From contig JAKSCN010000340.1 of NCBI GenBank assembly GCA_022360595.1, positions 1-15,457 on the forward strand: 15,457 nucleotides of DNA, given 5' to 3'. Source of the stretch: Chromatiales bacterium. GTDB taxonomy: Bacteria; Pseudomonadota; Gammaproteobacteria; Chromatiales; Chromatiaceae. Under the pieces are notes generated by a model. That model was not told the DNA's origin and made no database searches. It saw nothing but the letters and a program-made list of their open reading frames with translations. Below, in pieces: positions 1 to 7,670 of this stretch. Each line of letters opens with the position of its first letter. Within the stretch, counting starts at the first letter, position 1. Both the position numbers and the translations under genes were made by a program.

Positions 1-1952
1 ACCCGGTCGCTATTGGTATCTTTCACCTCAACCGGCGCCAACACCCTGGCTCCCTTGGGTAGTGTCAGCAGCGCTTTGCCCGCTTTGTTCTTGGCGAACA
101 ACTCTTTCAACTGCACGATAAAACCGTAGCCGGCATCTGAGGCAACCAGATACCACTGATTTTGATCGCCACCCAAGACCGTGCTGAAAACCGCACCTTT
201 AGGCGGTGTCAATCGTCCGGTCAGAGGTTCCCCCTGACTACGTGCAGAGGGAAGCGTATGGGCCGGTAGCGAATAACTTCTACCGGAGGAGTCAAGAAAC
301 ACGACAGGCTGATTGCTGCGCAACCTTGCCGCATCCAGATAGCGGTCCCCCGCCTTGTAGCTGAGGCTTGCCGGATCGATATCGTGACCCTTGGCGGCAC
401 GCGCCCACCCTTTTTCCGAGAGCACCACGGTAACCGGTTCACTCGGGGTCAATTCGGTCTCATCCAGCGCTTCGGCAGACTCACGCTCAACGATAGGTGA
501 GCGACGATCATCACCGAATTTCACTGCGTCGGCCTGGATCTCTTTGCGAATCAGGGTCTTCATACGCTGGCGGGAACCGAGGGTCTTCTCCAGCCAGTCA
601 CGCTCTTCAGCCAACTCCTTCTGTTCAGCCTTGATCTTCATCTCCTCCAGGCGCGCCAGTTGACGCAACTTGGTATCGAGGATGTAATCGGCCTGCACCT
701 CGGTGAGACTAAAGCGGCGCATCAGCTCGGCTTTGGGATTGTCTTCAGTGCGGATAATCCTGATCACTTCATCAATATTGAGGAAAGCGATCAGCAAGCC
801 ATCCAACAGGTGCAGACGGCGGTTGACCTTTTCCAGCCGGTGCTCAAGACGGCGCTTTACGGTGTCATAACGAAATCTGAGCCACTCTTTCAGCATATCC
901 AGCAGGTTTTTCACCTGCGGACGACCATCCAGCCCAATCACATTCAGATTGACCCGGTATGTGCGCTCCAGATCAGTGGTGGCAAACAGATGGGACATCA
1001 TGCGCTCGATATCGACCCGGTTGGAGCGCGGCACAATCACCAGACGGGTGGGATTCTCATGATCCGACTCATCGCGCAGATCTTCGACCATCGGCAGCTT
1101 CTTGGCCTGCATCTGCTGGGCAATCTGCTCCAGCACCTTGGCCCCGGAGACCTGGTGGGGTAGCGCTGTAATCACCACATCGCCCTGCTCACGCTCGTAG
1201 CGGGCACGCATCCGCACACTGCCATTACCTGTACGGTAGAGCTTTAACAGATCGGTATGGGGCGTAATGATCTCTGCCTCGGTGGGGAAATCGGGCCCTG
1301 GGATGTAAGTCACCACATCTTCCAAGCTACTGTTTGGATTCTCCAACAGATGAACACAAGCAGCAGCCACCTCCCTCAGATTGTGCGGCGGAATGTCTGT
1401 TGCCATACCAACCGCGATACCCGTGGTACCGTTCAACAACAGATTAGGCAATCGGGCCGGCAAAACTTTCGGCTCTTCCAACGTACCATCAAAATTGGGG
1501 AGCCAATCGACAGTACCCTGCCCCAGCTCACTGAGCAGTACCTGCGCGTAGGCAGTCAGGCGCGACTCGGTGTAACGCATGGCCGCGAAGGATTTTGGAT
1601 CATCCGGCGAACCCCAGTTACCCTGGCCATCCACCAATGGATAACGGTAGGAGAAGTCCTGGGCCATCAACACCATCGCCTCATAGCAGGCGGTATCGCC
1701 ATGGGGATGGAACTTACCCAACACGTCACCGACAGTTCTGGCCGATTTCTTGAATTTAGCCGCGGCCGTAAGCCCCAACTCAGACATGGCGTAGACAATA
1801 CGCCGCTGTACCGGCTTCAGCCCATCACCGATGTGGGGCAGAGCACGATCGAGAATGACATACATGGAGTAATCCAAATACGCCTTCTCGGTAAATGTCT
1901 TAAGCGGCATCTGCTCGATGCCTTCATAGCTTTGCTCGATTCCGTTGGCCAT
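1..1952 (-). CDS. parC: DNA topoisomerase IV subunit A (partial, C-terminus outside window)
   Basis: ParC is the DNA breakage-reunion subunit of topoisomerase IV. With ParE it decatenates daughter chromosomes in the cytoplasm. The minus-strand frame is open from an ATG at 1952 to the window edge and gives 650 complete codons. Translation shows the family hallmarks: LDYSMYVILDRALPHIGDGL near residues 26-45, HPHGDTACYEAM at 82-93, and the catalytic tyrosine in AAMRYTESRL at Y127. Further on, GSVRMRARYE and ITALPHQVSGA match the breakage-reunion core. The last visible residues, around LTLPKGARVLAPVEVKD, lie in the C-terminal beta-pinwheel. Compared with the 752-residue E. coli protein, roughly 100 residues are cut off by the window. 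The residue equivalent to E. coli Ser80 is Thr87; the acidic partner Glu91 is kept. I saw no frameshift in the stretches I translated. A 147-bp spacer separates it from the next upstream gene on the same strand. Confidence 0.97.
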   Translation of the reverse strand, partial: MANGIEQSYEGIEQMPLKTFTEKAYLDYSMYVILDRALPHIGDGLKPVQRRIVYAMSELGLTAAAKFKKSARTVGDVLGKFHPHGDTACYEAMVLMAQDFSYRYPLVDGQGNWGSPDDPKSFAAMRYTESRLTAYAQVLLSELGQGTVDWLPNFDGTLEEPKVLPARLPNLLLNGTTGIAVGMATDIPPHNLREVAAACVHLLENPNSSLEDVVTYIPGPDFPTEAEIITPHTDLLKLYRTGNGSVRMRARYEREQGDVVITALPHQVSGAKVLEQIAQQMQAKKLPMVEDLRDESDHENPTRLVIVPRSNRVDIERMMSHLFATTDLERTYRVNLNVIGLDGRPQVKNLLDMLKEWLRFRYDTVKRRLEHRLEKVNRRLHLLDGLLIAFLNIDEVIRIIRTEDNPKAELMRRFSLTEVQADYILDTKLRQLARLEEMKIKAEQKELAEERDWLEKTLGSRQRMKTLIRKEIQADAVKFGDDRRSPIVERESAEALDETELTPSEPVTVVLSEKGWARAAKGHDIDPASLSYKAGDRYLDAARLRSNQPVVFLDSSGRSYSLPAHTLPSARSQGEPLTGRLTPPKGAVFSTVLGGDQNQWYLVASDAGYGFIVQLKELFAKNKAGKALLTLPKGARVLAPVEVKDTNSDR

Positions 1953-2000
1953 AGATTAATTAGTGCTTCTTCGATAATGAAAATGGGCTTGGCAGTGGCT

Positions 2001-2021
2001 ATCAAATTAGTATTAACAGGC
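2001..2021 (-). repeat. Dispersed intergenic repeat, copy A (inverted)
   Basis: Read on the minus strand, this 21-bp stretch begins GCCTGTTAATACTAATTTGA. It matches 13648-13668 on the plus strand at 20 of 21 positions, the only difference being T for C at the tenth base. It sits in the 147-bp spacer upstream of parC, about 50 bp before its start codon. Similarity ends abruptly on both sides. Whether it is a mobile-element remnant, an operator or another repeat class is unknown. Confidence 0.75.
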
Positions 2022-2099
2022 TCCAGGAGCTGCTGGGGATAATACGCAATGCGGGATCAATTGTCACAGTTGGGTAGTTTTCTTAGTTTATTCGACGGG

Positions 2100-2606
2100 T
2101 TATTCAGCCTTGGGTGGCGCCTTAATCAGCGCATAGAGATGGTTGCCCACCACCTGCCCGCAGAGAAAGGCATTCCAATGCTTCGCTTCATCACCAGCGG
2201 GCAGGTCCTCTTCATGACAAACATCCTGCAATAGCCTTATCTGCTCACGCGCTGCCGTGCTTTCCATATGGGTCGCAAGCCCCTCCAATGTGCTAGGGGC
2301 CTTCTCACCGTACATACTCTTGCCCCAGTAGAGTAGCGCCTGTTTCGCTTCACCATGATCATGTTTGTTGCAGGCCGCCTCAAACCGTTTGGCCCAATAG
2401 GCCGGCCCGGGTTTCGAACTCCCGCGCAGCATTTTGATGGAGTGGAAAATAGAGAGAACCATACCCGCCGCAAACAGCAGCATGGCGATCTTCCAGCCGT
2501 TCACACCCTCATCAGCCGTTTCCGCTGCAGCAGCATGGGTGCTGTATAACCCAAGTAATAGAATCGATGATTGAAAAGCGAACAGTTTAAGCGAGGGGTA
2601 CCACAT
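2100..2606 (-). CDS. Membrane-anchored protein resembling the C-terminal module of BatD
   Basis: This 168-residue protein has no assured function. From the ATG at 2606 it has a convincing signal peptide (residues 1-28, ending THAAAA before ET). A second hydrophobic segment spans about 38-60 (GWKIAMLLFAAGMVLSIF). A soluble helical tail follows. In the tail, RFEAACNKHDHGEAKQALL (74-92), the tryptophan that follows and APSTLEGLA (103-111) resemble the conserved tail of BatD proteins. BatD is encoded with MoxR ATPases and von Willebrand proteins, but its N-terminal beta-rich part is missing here. That family link is my inference from motif shape. Longer readings start upstream inside the PAQR gene, but only this start exposes the signal peptide. 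It overlaps the preceding gene by 20 bp, so translation is probably coupled; the Shine-Dalgarno is weak. No MoxR, BatA or BatB gene is in the window. Confidence 0.7.
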   Translation of the reverse strand: MWYPSLKLFAFQSSILLLGLYSTHAAAAETADEGVNGWKIAMLLFAAGMVLSIFHSIKMLRGSSKPGPAYWAKRFEAACNKHDHGEAKQALLYWGKSMYGEKAPSTLEGLATHMESTAAREQIRLLQDVCHEEDLPAGDEAKHWNAFLCGQVVGNHLYALIKAPPKAE

Positions 2607-3240
2607 AGAAGAGAATTGCAAAAAAATGAAAAATACTACCGGCCAGAACGAAAAGATGCCACACCGCATGGTGATAGCTGAGCCGCTCCCAGGCATAGAA
2701 GACCACGCCAAGGGTATAACAGAGCCCGCCGATCAACAGCAACAGTAACCCACCGGACTCCACAGTCTCCCAGAGTGGCTTGATCGCCACCACAACCAGC
2801 CAGCTTAACCCCAGATACATACTGAGAGACAACCACTTCCGGCGCTGCCGCAGTAGCAGTTCGATAACAATTCCCGCTATCGCCAATCCCCAGACTACGC
2901 CAAACAGACTCCAGCCCCAGGGGCCACGCATATTAACCAGGGTAAACGGCGTATAAGTGCCCGCTATCAGTAGAAAAATGGTGGCATGATCGATCTGCCT
3001 CAATACATTTTTGATGCGGGGTATAGGAATACTGTGATAGAGCGTTGAAGCGGTGTAACAGATAATCAGAGTCGCACCATAGATGCTGGTGCTGGTGATA
3101 TGCCAGGCGTCACCATAGAGCGATGAAAAGGCCACCAAAACGGCCAATCCGGCAATACTCAGGGCAATCCCGATACCGTGTGTCACGGCGTGGGCGATCT
3201 CCTCTCCCAGCGTATAGGGGAGCGTCGTCTCTGTTCTCAT
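2587..3240 (-). CDS. trhA: Hemolysin III / PAQR (TrhA-like) family membrane protein
   Basis: The gene encodes a 217-residue inner-membrane protein with about seven transmembrane helices, the length and topology of bacterial PAQR proteins (TrhA/YqfA, hemolysin III). Visible motifs in order are LGEEIAHAVTHGIG (11-24), TASTLYHSIP (63-72), IDHATIFLLIAGTYTPF (83-99) and HHAVWHLFVLAGSIFHF (190-206). The Ser/His, Asp and His-x3-His residues are those proposed to form the metal site of PAQR proteins. In E. coli, TrhA is linked to membrane energetics and fatty-acid homeostasis; haemolysis is a legacy name. I chose the ATG at 3240 because it matches the E. coli N-terminus and has GGGAA 8 bp upstream; an in-frame ATG at 3279 would add 13 residues. 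It is divergent from the transporter-like gene and overlaps the BatD-like gene downstream, so those two are probably co-transcribed. Confidence 0.92.
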   Translation of the reverse strand: MRTETTLPYTLGEEIAHAVTHGIGIALSIAGLAVLVAFSSLYGDAWHITSTSIYGATLIICYTASTLYHSIPIPRIKNVLRQIDHATIFLLIAGTYTPFTLVNMRGPWGWSLFGVVWGLAIAGIVIELLLRQRRKWLSLSMYLGLSWLVVVAIKPLWETVESGGLLLLLIGGLCYTLGVVFYAWERLSYHHAVWHLFVLAGSIFHFFAILFYVVPLA

Positions 3241-3367
3241 CACTTTATTCCCATTGGTATTGATACGGCCCTCAACCATCCCATACAGAATACTTTTAGA
3301 GCTTAGCAGCTATGGGCGTTATCAGACAGCTCGGATTTCAGCCAATCTCACACCGTCTCACGCCATT

Positions 3368-3379
3368 TTTTGCTAGACT
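3368..3379 (+). promoter_or_regulatory. Possible extended -10 promoter for the transporter-like gene
   Basis: TGCTAGACT at 3371-3379 resembles an extended -10 element (TGnTATAAT-like), 39 bp upstream of the ATG at 3419. I see no good -35 hexamer 16-18 bp before it. The location between divergent genes fits a promoter, but the match is modest. Confidence 0.25.
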
Positions 3380-3418
3380 CCCACGTTGATTTTAATCCAT
3401 CGGACTGCTGTTCATCCC

Positions 3419-4702
3419 ATGACAACTTCACGCATTGCCGGCTGGCTGATGCTCGGCATGATAGTGCTCTCTATTCTGCATGGCTTGGTCCCCGAAGTAC
3501 CCCGCCTGTATGCCGGCATTGCCGCCTGGACCGCGGGCCTTCTGCTTATGGGGCATCTCCAAGGGCTGCAACGCACCCAAACCGTGATCATGTTTCTGCT
3601 GGGTTCTGCCGGCTTGTTATACGGTATGACCACCCTCCCCGGCATCAGTTTCGAAAAGGCGATCGCGACCAACCAGGCACTGCTTGCGATGCTCGCCGCT
3701 GTCAGCTTTCTACGGCTGATTACCCTGCCGACGGCAGACAAGCTGGAGACCAATCCCACCGGTTCGGCAGCGCTCTGGCGCACCCTATTCGGCGTGCATC
3801 TGTTTGGGGCTGTGATCAATCTCTCGGCCGTGATGATTTTAGGTGACCGGCTGGCGGCCAAGCGCCCCCTGGCGCCACTGCAGGCAACGGTGCTGTCGCG
3901 CGGTTTCGCCATGGCATCCCTCTGGTCACCCTTCTTTGCAGCGATGGGTATAGCGCTGACCAATGCGCCCGGCTCTCAGCTCACCACCCTGTCACTGACC
4001 GGGGTGCCGCTGACCCTGTTTGCCCTGCTGGTGAGCGGCTGGATACTCACCCGCCACGATCAAGTGGATGAGTTTATCGGTTACCCGATGCAGTTCGATT
4101 CGCTCTGGATTCCCGCTCTGCTCGCCTGCGCGGTGCTGGCTATCCATCAGCTTTCACCTCCAACACCGATCCTCACCATCATCTCACTCCTGGCCCTCTT
4201 GCTGACCATGACACTGTTAATAGTTCGCCATCAGACAGTGGGCATTCAGCAGTTTATAAAACATATCGAGACCGGACTTCCCAGCATGTCCGGTGAGCTG
4301 GGGCTGTTTCTGGCAGCGGGCGTGTTGGCGGCCGGTATCGCCACCACCATTCAGGCCAGCGGTATCGATATCAGTCTGGGGTATTTTGGTCCCTGGGAAG
4401 CGACATTGCTGCTGATTGCAATGGTCGCTCTTTCAGTGATTGGCGTTCACCCGGTAATCAGCATCGCCACGGCAGGAGGGATCTTCGCACCGTTGGTCGA
4501 TGACCCCAATCTGCTGGGTGTCACCTTTCTCATGACCTGGGCCCTGGGCATCTCCACCTCCCCCTTCTCCGGCATGCATCTGGCGATGCAGGGACGTTTT
4601 ATGATCGACGCCAGAAACTTCACCCGTTGGAACGGCCCCTTCACGCTGTTTATGCTACTGGTGGCAACAGGGGTGTTACATATTTACGCCGCGCTGAGCT
4701 GA
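3419..4702 (+). CDS. Polytopic inner-membrane protein, possible ion-transporter-superfamily permease
   Basis: The gene encodes a 427-residue, very hydrophobic protein with about 11-12 predicted membrane segments. I do not recognise a named family with certainty. The architecture suggests a secondary transporter with two related halves. Residues 160-187 (SRGFAMASLWSPFFAAMGIA and the following TNAPG) and 342-390 (GVHPVISIATAGGIFAPLV, then LGISTSPFSGMHLAMQG) carry similar Ser-Pro-Phe motifs in small-residue-rich stretches. This recalls the paired re-entrant loops of the ion-transporter superfamily (DctM, CitM and ArsB relatives). The substrate cannot be inferred. A TTG at 3386 would add 11 residues; I prefer the ATG at 3419, although neither start has a clear Shine-Dalgarno. 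The gene stands alone on the plus strand between a divergent PAQR gene and a convergent CNP1-like gene whose stop lies 6 bp away. No terminator is visible in that gap. Confidence 0.75.
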   Translation: MTTSRIAGWLMLGMIVLSILHGLVPEVPRLYAGIAAWTAGLLLMGHLQGLQRTQTVIMFLLGSAGLLYGMTTLPGISFEKAIATNQALLAMLAAVSFLRLITLPTADKLETNPTGSAALWRTLFGVHLFGAVINLSAVMILGDRLAAKRPLAPLQATVLSRGFAMASLWSPFFAAMGIALTNAPGSQLTTLSLTGVPLTLFALLVSGWILTRHDQVDEFIGYPMQFDSLWIPALLACAVLAIHQLSPPTPILTIISLLALLLTMTLLIVRHQTVGIQQFIKHIETGLPSMSGELGLFLAAGVLAAGIATTIQASGIDISLGYFGPWEATLLLIAMVALSVIGVHPVISIATAGGIFAPLVDDPNLLGVTFLMTWALGISTSPFSGMHLAMQGRFMIDARNFTRWNGPFTLFMLLVATGVLHIYAALS

Positions 4703-4708
4703 TCGCCA

Positions 4709-5272
4709 CTACAATTCGTCACGAGACTCGTAATCACGCGTGTATTTAATCGTGTCGATGATCTCTTGCTCAGTAAAATGGCGGCTGGGAAAACCGTTGC
4801 AGAGATAGAACTGCCACATGCGATGGTGGTAAGGGTTCAAACCGCCTTGCCGAATCTCACGCCATTGGGGCTTTTTCACTTTGCGCCACTGTTGAGTTCT
4901 GGCATTGCCGTAGGCGTAGGTTTTGTACTCCATGCGACCACAGTGCATGGATTCAAACAGCACGTTTCTGGTGCCCCTATCGGACTCTGTAATCAGGGTG
5001 TAGCGAACAGTGCCATCACTGATATTAGAGACTAGGTTTTTCTGGTCAATGGAGTAGTTGAAACGAGATTTATAATCCAAGTCCATCGCCAACATATCCC
5101 CATCGACGGGAAAAGGCGGTAGCTTCACCGCGCTTTCAGACCACCCGGGAGACTCTTCCACATTGGGATTGACCGAATCATGGGGCATATCCGTGGGGCT
5201 GGTTGCCGCCAACACTTGACCGCCAATCAATACACTCATCCCACACAACAACACTCTAGGCAGTCTAACCAT
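4709..5272 (-). CDS. Secreted CNP1-like family protein
   Basis: The gene encodes a 187-residue exported protein of unknown molecular function that resembles the CNP1-like family. Residues 1-22 form a signal peptide (basic start MVRLPR, hydrophobic core, likely cut near VLAA). The mature part has the family pattern: VKLPPFPVDGDMLAMDLD (49-66), SDGTVRYTLITESDRGTRN (85-103), ESMHCGRMEYKTYAYG (107-122), PQWREI (135-140) and MWQFYLCNGFP (152-162). The only cysteines in the mature part, C111 and C158, could form a disulfide. The start at 5272 is supported by GGGGAG about 10 bp upstream; an upstream in-frame start at 5317 would bury the signal sequence and overlap parE. It follows parE by 41 bp in the same direction and is probably in its transcript. 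A lipobox reading is unlikely because the early cysteine (C10) lies inside the hydrophobic core. Confidence 0.82.
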   Translation of the reverse strand: MVRLPRVLLCGMSVLIGGQVLAATSPTDMPHDSVNPNVEESPGWSESAVKLPPFPVDGDMLAMDLDYKSRFNYSIDQKNLVSNISDGTVRYTLITESDRGTRNVLFESMHCGRMEYKTYAYGNARTQQWRKVKKPQWREIRQGGLNPYHHRMWQFYLCNGFPSRHFTEQEIIDTIKYTRDYESRDEL

Positions 5273-5313
5273 TATTCTTACTCTCCCCTGAAAACCTATA
5301 CAGACAGGCCATC

Positions 5314-7203
5314 TCAAACTTCCGCCAGATTACCTTTCTCTTGTAACCAGCTCTTACGGTCATTGGCACGCTTTTTCGCCAGTAGCATATCCATCATACC
5401 GTTGGTGTCGTCACCGGGCTCAACCACCAACTGCACCAGACGACGGGTATCCGGATGGATAGTGGTCTCACGCAGTTGTGCCGGGTTCATTTCACCCAGC
5501 CCTTTGAAACGCTGGACACTCACCTTGCCACGAAGTTTCTCCGCCGCGATACGGTCCAACACCCCCTGCTTCTCGGCGTCATCCAACGCATAGAAGACCT
5601 GTTTCCCCACATCGATCCGGTAGAGCGGCGGCATCGCTACATAGACATGCCCAGCCTGTACAAGTTTCTTGAAGTGGCGCAAAAACAGCGCACACAGCAG
5701 CGTGGCGATATGCATCCCGTCGGAGTCGGCATCGGCAAGAATACAGATCTTGCCAAAGCGCAATCTGGAGAGATCCTCGGAACCGGGCTCAACCCCGATG
5801 GCCACCGAGATATCATGTACCTCTTGTGAGCCCAACACCTCGGCGGGATCAACCTCCCAAGTGTTCAAAATCTTACCCCGCAGCGGCATGATCGCCTGAA
5901 ATTCACGATCCCGCGCCTGCTTGGCCGAACCACCGGCCGAATCACCCTCAACCAGAAACAGCTCACTACGCAAGGGATCGAGGGAGCTGCAGTCAGCGAG
6001 TTTGCCTGGCAGAGCCGGCCCTTGTGTCACCTTCTTGCGCTGCACCTTACGACCAGCGCGCAGACGGCTCTGTGCGGCACTGATCGCCAGTTCAGCGATC
6101 TTTTCACCCTCATCGGTATGCTGGTTGAGCCATAGGCTGAAGGCGTCTTTCACCACCCCCGAGACAAAAGCGGCACATTCACGGGAGGAGAGACGCTCTT
6201 TGGTCTGGCCGGAAAACTGTGGATCAGCCAGCTTCACCGACAACACATAGCTACAACGCCCCCAAACATCATCAGGCGTCAGCTTGACCCCACGCGGCAG
6301 CAGATTGCGGAATTCACAGAACTCACGCACCGCCTCGGTCAGCCCCGAGCGCAGGCCATTCACATGGGTGCCCCCCTGGGCGGTGGGAATCAGATTCACG
6401 TAACTCTCGGCAACCGCCTCACCACCTTCGGCCAACCAGACCACGGCCCAATCGGCCGCTTCGTTATTACCCGCCATCGAGCCGATAAAAGGATCGACAG
6501 GTACCGTCATCAACCCCTGGAGTGAATCGATCAGATAGTCCTTCAGGCCATCTTCATAACACCACTCATGTTTCTCATCGCTCTTCTCGTCATAGAAGCG
6601 GATCAACAGCCCGGGGCAGAGCACTGCCTTGGCGCGCAAGTTATGCAGCAGTTGGCGCACGGAGAACTTGGCTGAATCGAAGTACTGGGGATCAGGCCAA
6701 AAGCGCACCATAGTACCGGTATTGTTTCGGCCAACGGTACCGGTCTCTTCCAGGTCAGACGCTTTTTCACCCCCTGCAAAGGCGATGTTGTACTCCTTGC
6801 CGCCACGCTTTACCCACACTTCAAGGTGTTTTGACAGCGCATTCACTACCGAGACACCGACACCGTGCAAACCACCGGAGAACTGATAATTTTTGTTGGA
6901 GAATTTCCCCCCGGCATGCAGTTTGGTGAGAATCACTTCAACCCCGGGAATGCCCTGCTGCGGATGAATATCCACGGGCATACCACGACCGTCGTCCCTT
7001 ACCTCCAGTGAGCCATCCTTGAACAACGTCACCTCAATCTTTTTTGCATGCCCGGCAACCGCCTCATCCACACTGTTATCGATCACCTCTTGAGCGAGAT
7101 GATTCGGGCGGCTGGTGTCGGTATACATACCGGGGCGTTTGCGTACCGGCTCAAGGCCGCTAAGCACTTCAATATCGGAGGCGTCGTAGCTGCTATTACT
7201 CAT
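5314..7203 (-). CDS. parE: DNA topoisomerase IV subunit B
   Basis: ParE is the ATPase subunit that drives topoisomerase IV with ParC. The 629 residues match the usual length (E. coli 630) and the sequence is intact. The GHKL ATPase domain shows EVIDNSVDEA (39-48, Asn43 for Mg-ATP), DDGRGMPVD (70-78) and GGLHGVGVSVVNALS (110-124). The transducer domain carries the QTK loop (333-335). The Toprim domain carries EGDSAGGSAKQARDRE (419-434) and DADSDGMH (491-498), the residues that bind catalytic magnesium. The protein ends with QRFKGLGEMNPAQLRETT (564-581) and LLAKKRANDRKSWLQEKG, as in E. coli. The start at 7203 reproduces the family N-terminus (IEVLSGLEPVRKRPGMYTDT), although the Shine-Dalgarno is weak. 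It is divergent from xseB, and the CNP1-like gene follows 41 bp downstream. The lack of the long insert found in GyrB supports ParE over GyrB. Confidence 0.98.
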   Translation of the reverse strand: MSNSSYDASDIEVLSGLEPVRKRPGMYTDTSRPNHLAQEVIDNSVDEAVAGHAKKIEVTLFKDGSLEVRDDGRGMPVDIHPQQGIPGVEVILTKLHAGGKFSNKNYQFSGGLHGVGVSVVNALSKHLEVWVKRGGKEYNIAFAGGEKASDLEETGTVGRNNTGTMVRFWPDPQYFDSAKFSVRQLLHNLRAKAVLCPGLLIRFYDEKSDEKHEWCYEDGLKDYLIDSLQGLMTVPVDPFIGSMAGNNEAADWAVVWLAEGGEAVAESYVNLIPTAQGGTHVNGLRSGLTEAVREFCEFRNLLPRGVKLTPDDVWGRCSYVLSVKLADPQFSGQTKERLSSRECAAFVSGVVKDAFSLWLNQHTDEGEKIAELAISAAQSRLRAGRKVQRKKVTQGPALPGKLADCSSLDPLRSELFLVEGDSAGGSAKQARDREFQAIMPLRGKILNTWEVDPAEVLGSQEVHDISVAIGVEPGSEDLSRLRFGKICILADADSDGMHIATLLCALFLRHFKKLVQAGHVYVAMPPLYRIDVGKQVFYALDDAEKQGVLDRIAAEKLRGKVSVQRFKGLGEMNPAQLRETTIHPDTRRLVQLVVEPGDDTNGMMDMLLAKKRANDRKSWLQEKGNLAEV

Positions 7204-7289
7204 AGGAAAACTTCGTCACATTGCATCAAACAGTTTTTCGGCCCCGAGTTTACACGCACGCCCCGCCGCACGCGAGATTTGATCGTAAG

Positions 7290-7310
7290 TTAGGGCCTGT
7301 TAACAGGCTC
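7290..7310 (+). repeat. Dispersed intergenic repeat, copy B (palindromic)
   Basis: TTAGGGCCTGTTAACA at 7290-7305 is identical over 16 bp to 13643-13658. Here it continues into a perfect 14-bp palindrome, GCCTGTTAACAGGC (7295-7308), extended by a G-T wobble to GGGCCTGTTAACAGGCTC. It lies in the 230-bp divergent spacer between parE and xseB, about 90 bp before parE and 125 bp before xseB. It could be a repeat remnant or a dimeric regulator site. Confidence 0.7.
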
Positions 7311-7368
7311 TAGAACCTGGCGACAACATCACAGAGTGGCAAAATTTTTCTCTCAGACAGACTGAACA

Positions 7369-7397
7369 TTGACCCTGTCCTCCCACTGGGTTAGCTT
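7369..7397 (+). promoter_or_regulatory. Possible promoter for xseB-ispA
   Basis: TTGACC at 7369-7374 is a good -35 match. A 17-bp spacer leads to TAGCTT at 7392-7397, a poor -10, about 37 bp before the GTG start of xseB. The spacing fits sigma-70, but the -10 is weak, so this is only a candidate. Confidence 0.25.
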
Positions 7398-7433
7398 GCA
7401 CTATTGAGGTTATTTCCACAGAGCAGGCGAACC

Positions 7434-7670
7434 GTGGCAAGAAAGAAAGCGTCCAATACTTTTGAGCAGTCCTTAGCCGAGCTGGAGCAGTTGGTAGAGG
7501 CGATGGAGAGTGGTGAACTCTCTTTAGAAGATTCCCTGAAATCCTTCGAACGGGGGGTCGAATTGACCCGCAACTGCCACCAGGCCCTGAAAGAGGCCGA
7601 GCAGAAAGTGCAGATTCTCAGTAGCAATCAGGATAACGCCGAGTTGGAAAATTTTAGCAGTGACCAATAA
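7434..7670 (+). CDS. xseB: Exodeoxyribonuclease VII small subunit
   Basis: XseB is the small subunit of exonuclease VII, which degrades single-stranded DNA into oligonucleotides. Several small subunits bind each XseA. The 78-residue product has the usual length (E. coli 80) and motifs: TFEQSLAELEQLVEAMESGE (residues 8-27), LSLEDSLKSFERGVELTR and LKEAEQKVQILS. These form two amphipathic helices. The GTG at 7434 is preferred because it reproduces the family N-terminus (VARKKASNTFEQSL) and has CAGG about 6 bp upstream; a TTG at 7404 would add ten unlikely residues. The last 11 bp overlap the start of ispA, so the two are probably translationally coupled, as in the xseB-ispA-dxs cluster of E. coli. 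xseA is not in the window. Confidence 0.95.
   Translation: MARKKASNTFEQSLAELEQLVEAMESGELSLEDSLKSFERGVELTRNCHQALKEAEQKVQILSSNQDNAELENFSSDQ

Noticed and set aside
1257..2042. 261-codon open frame on the plus strand opposite parC
   Set aside because: It lies antisense to clear ParC coding sequence, has no recognisable domain and mirrors the coding strand's codon pattern.
2237..2473. Alternative 78-codon minus frame overlapping the BatD-like gene
   Set aside because: It lies in a different frame within a gene that has a signal peptide and plausible family motifs; it has none itself.
7293..7310. LexA-type SOS box at the CTGT...ACAG palindrome
   Set aside because: The two half sites are separated by 2 bp rather than the roughly 8 bp of the gammaproteobacterial LexA box.
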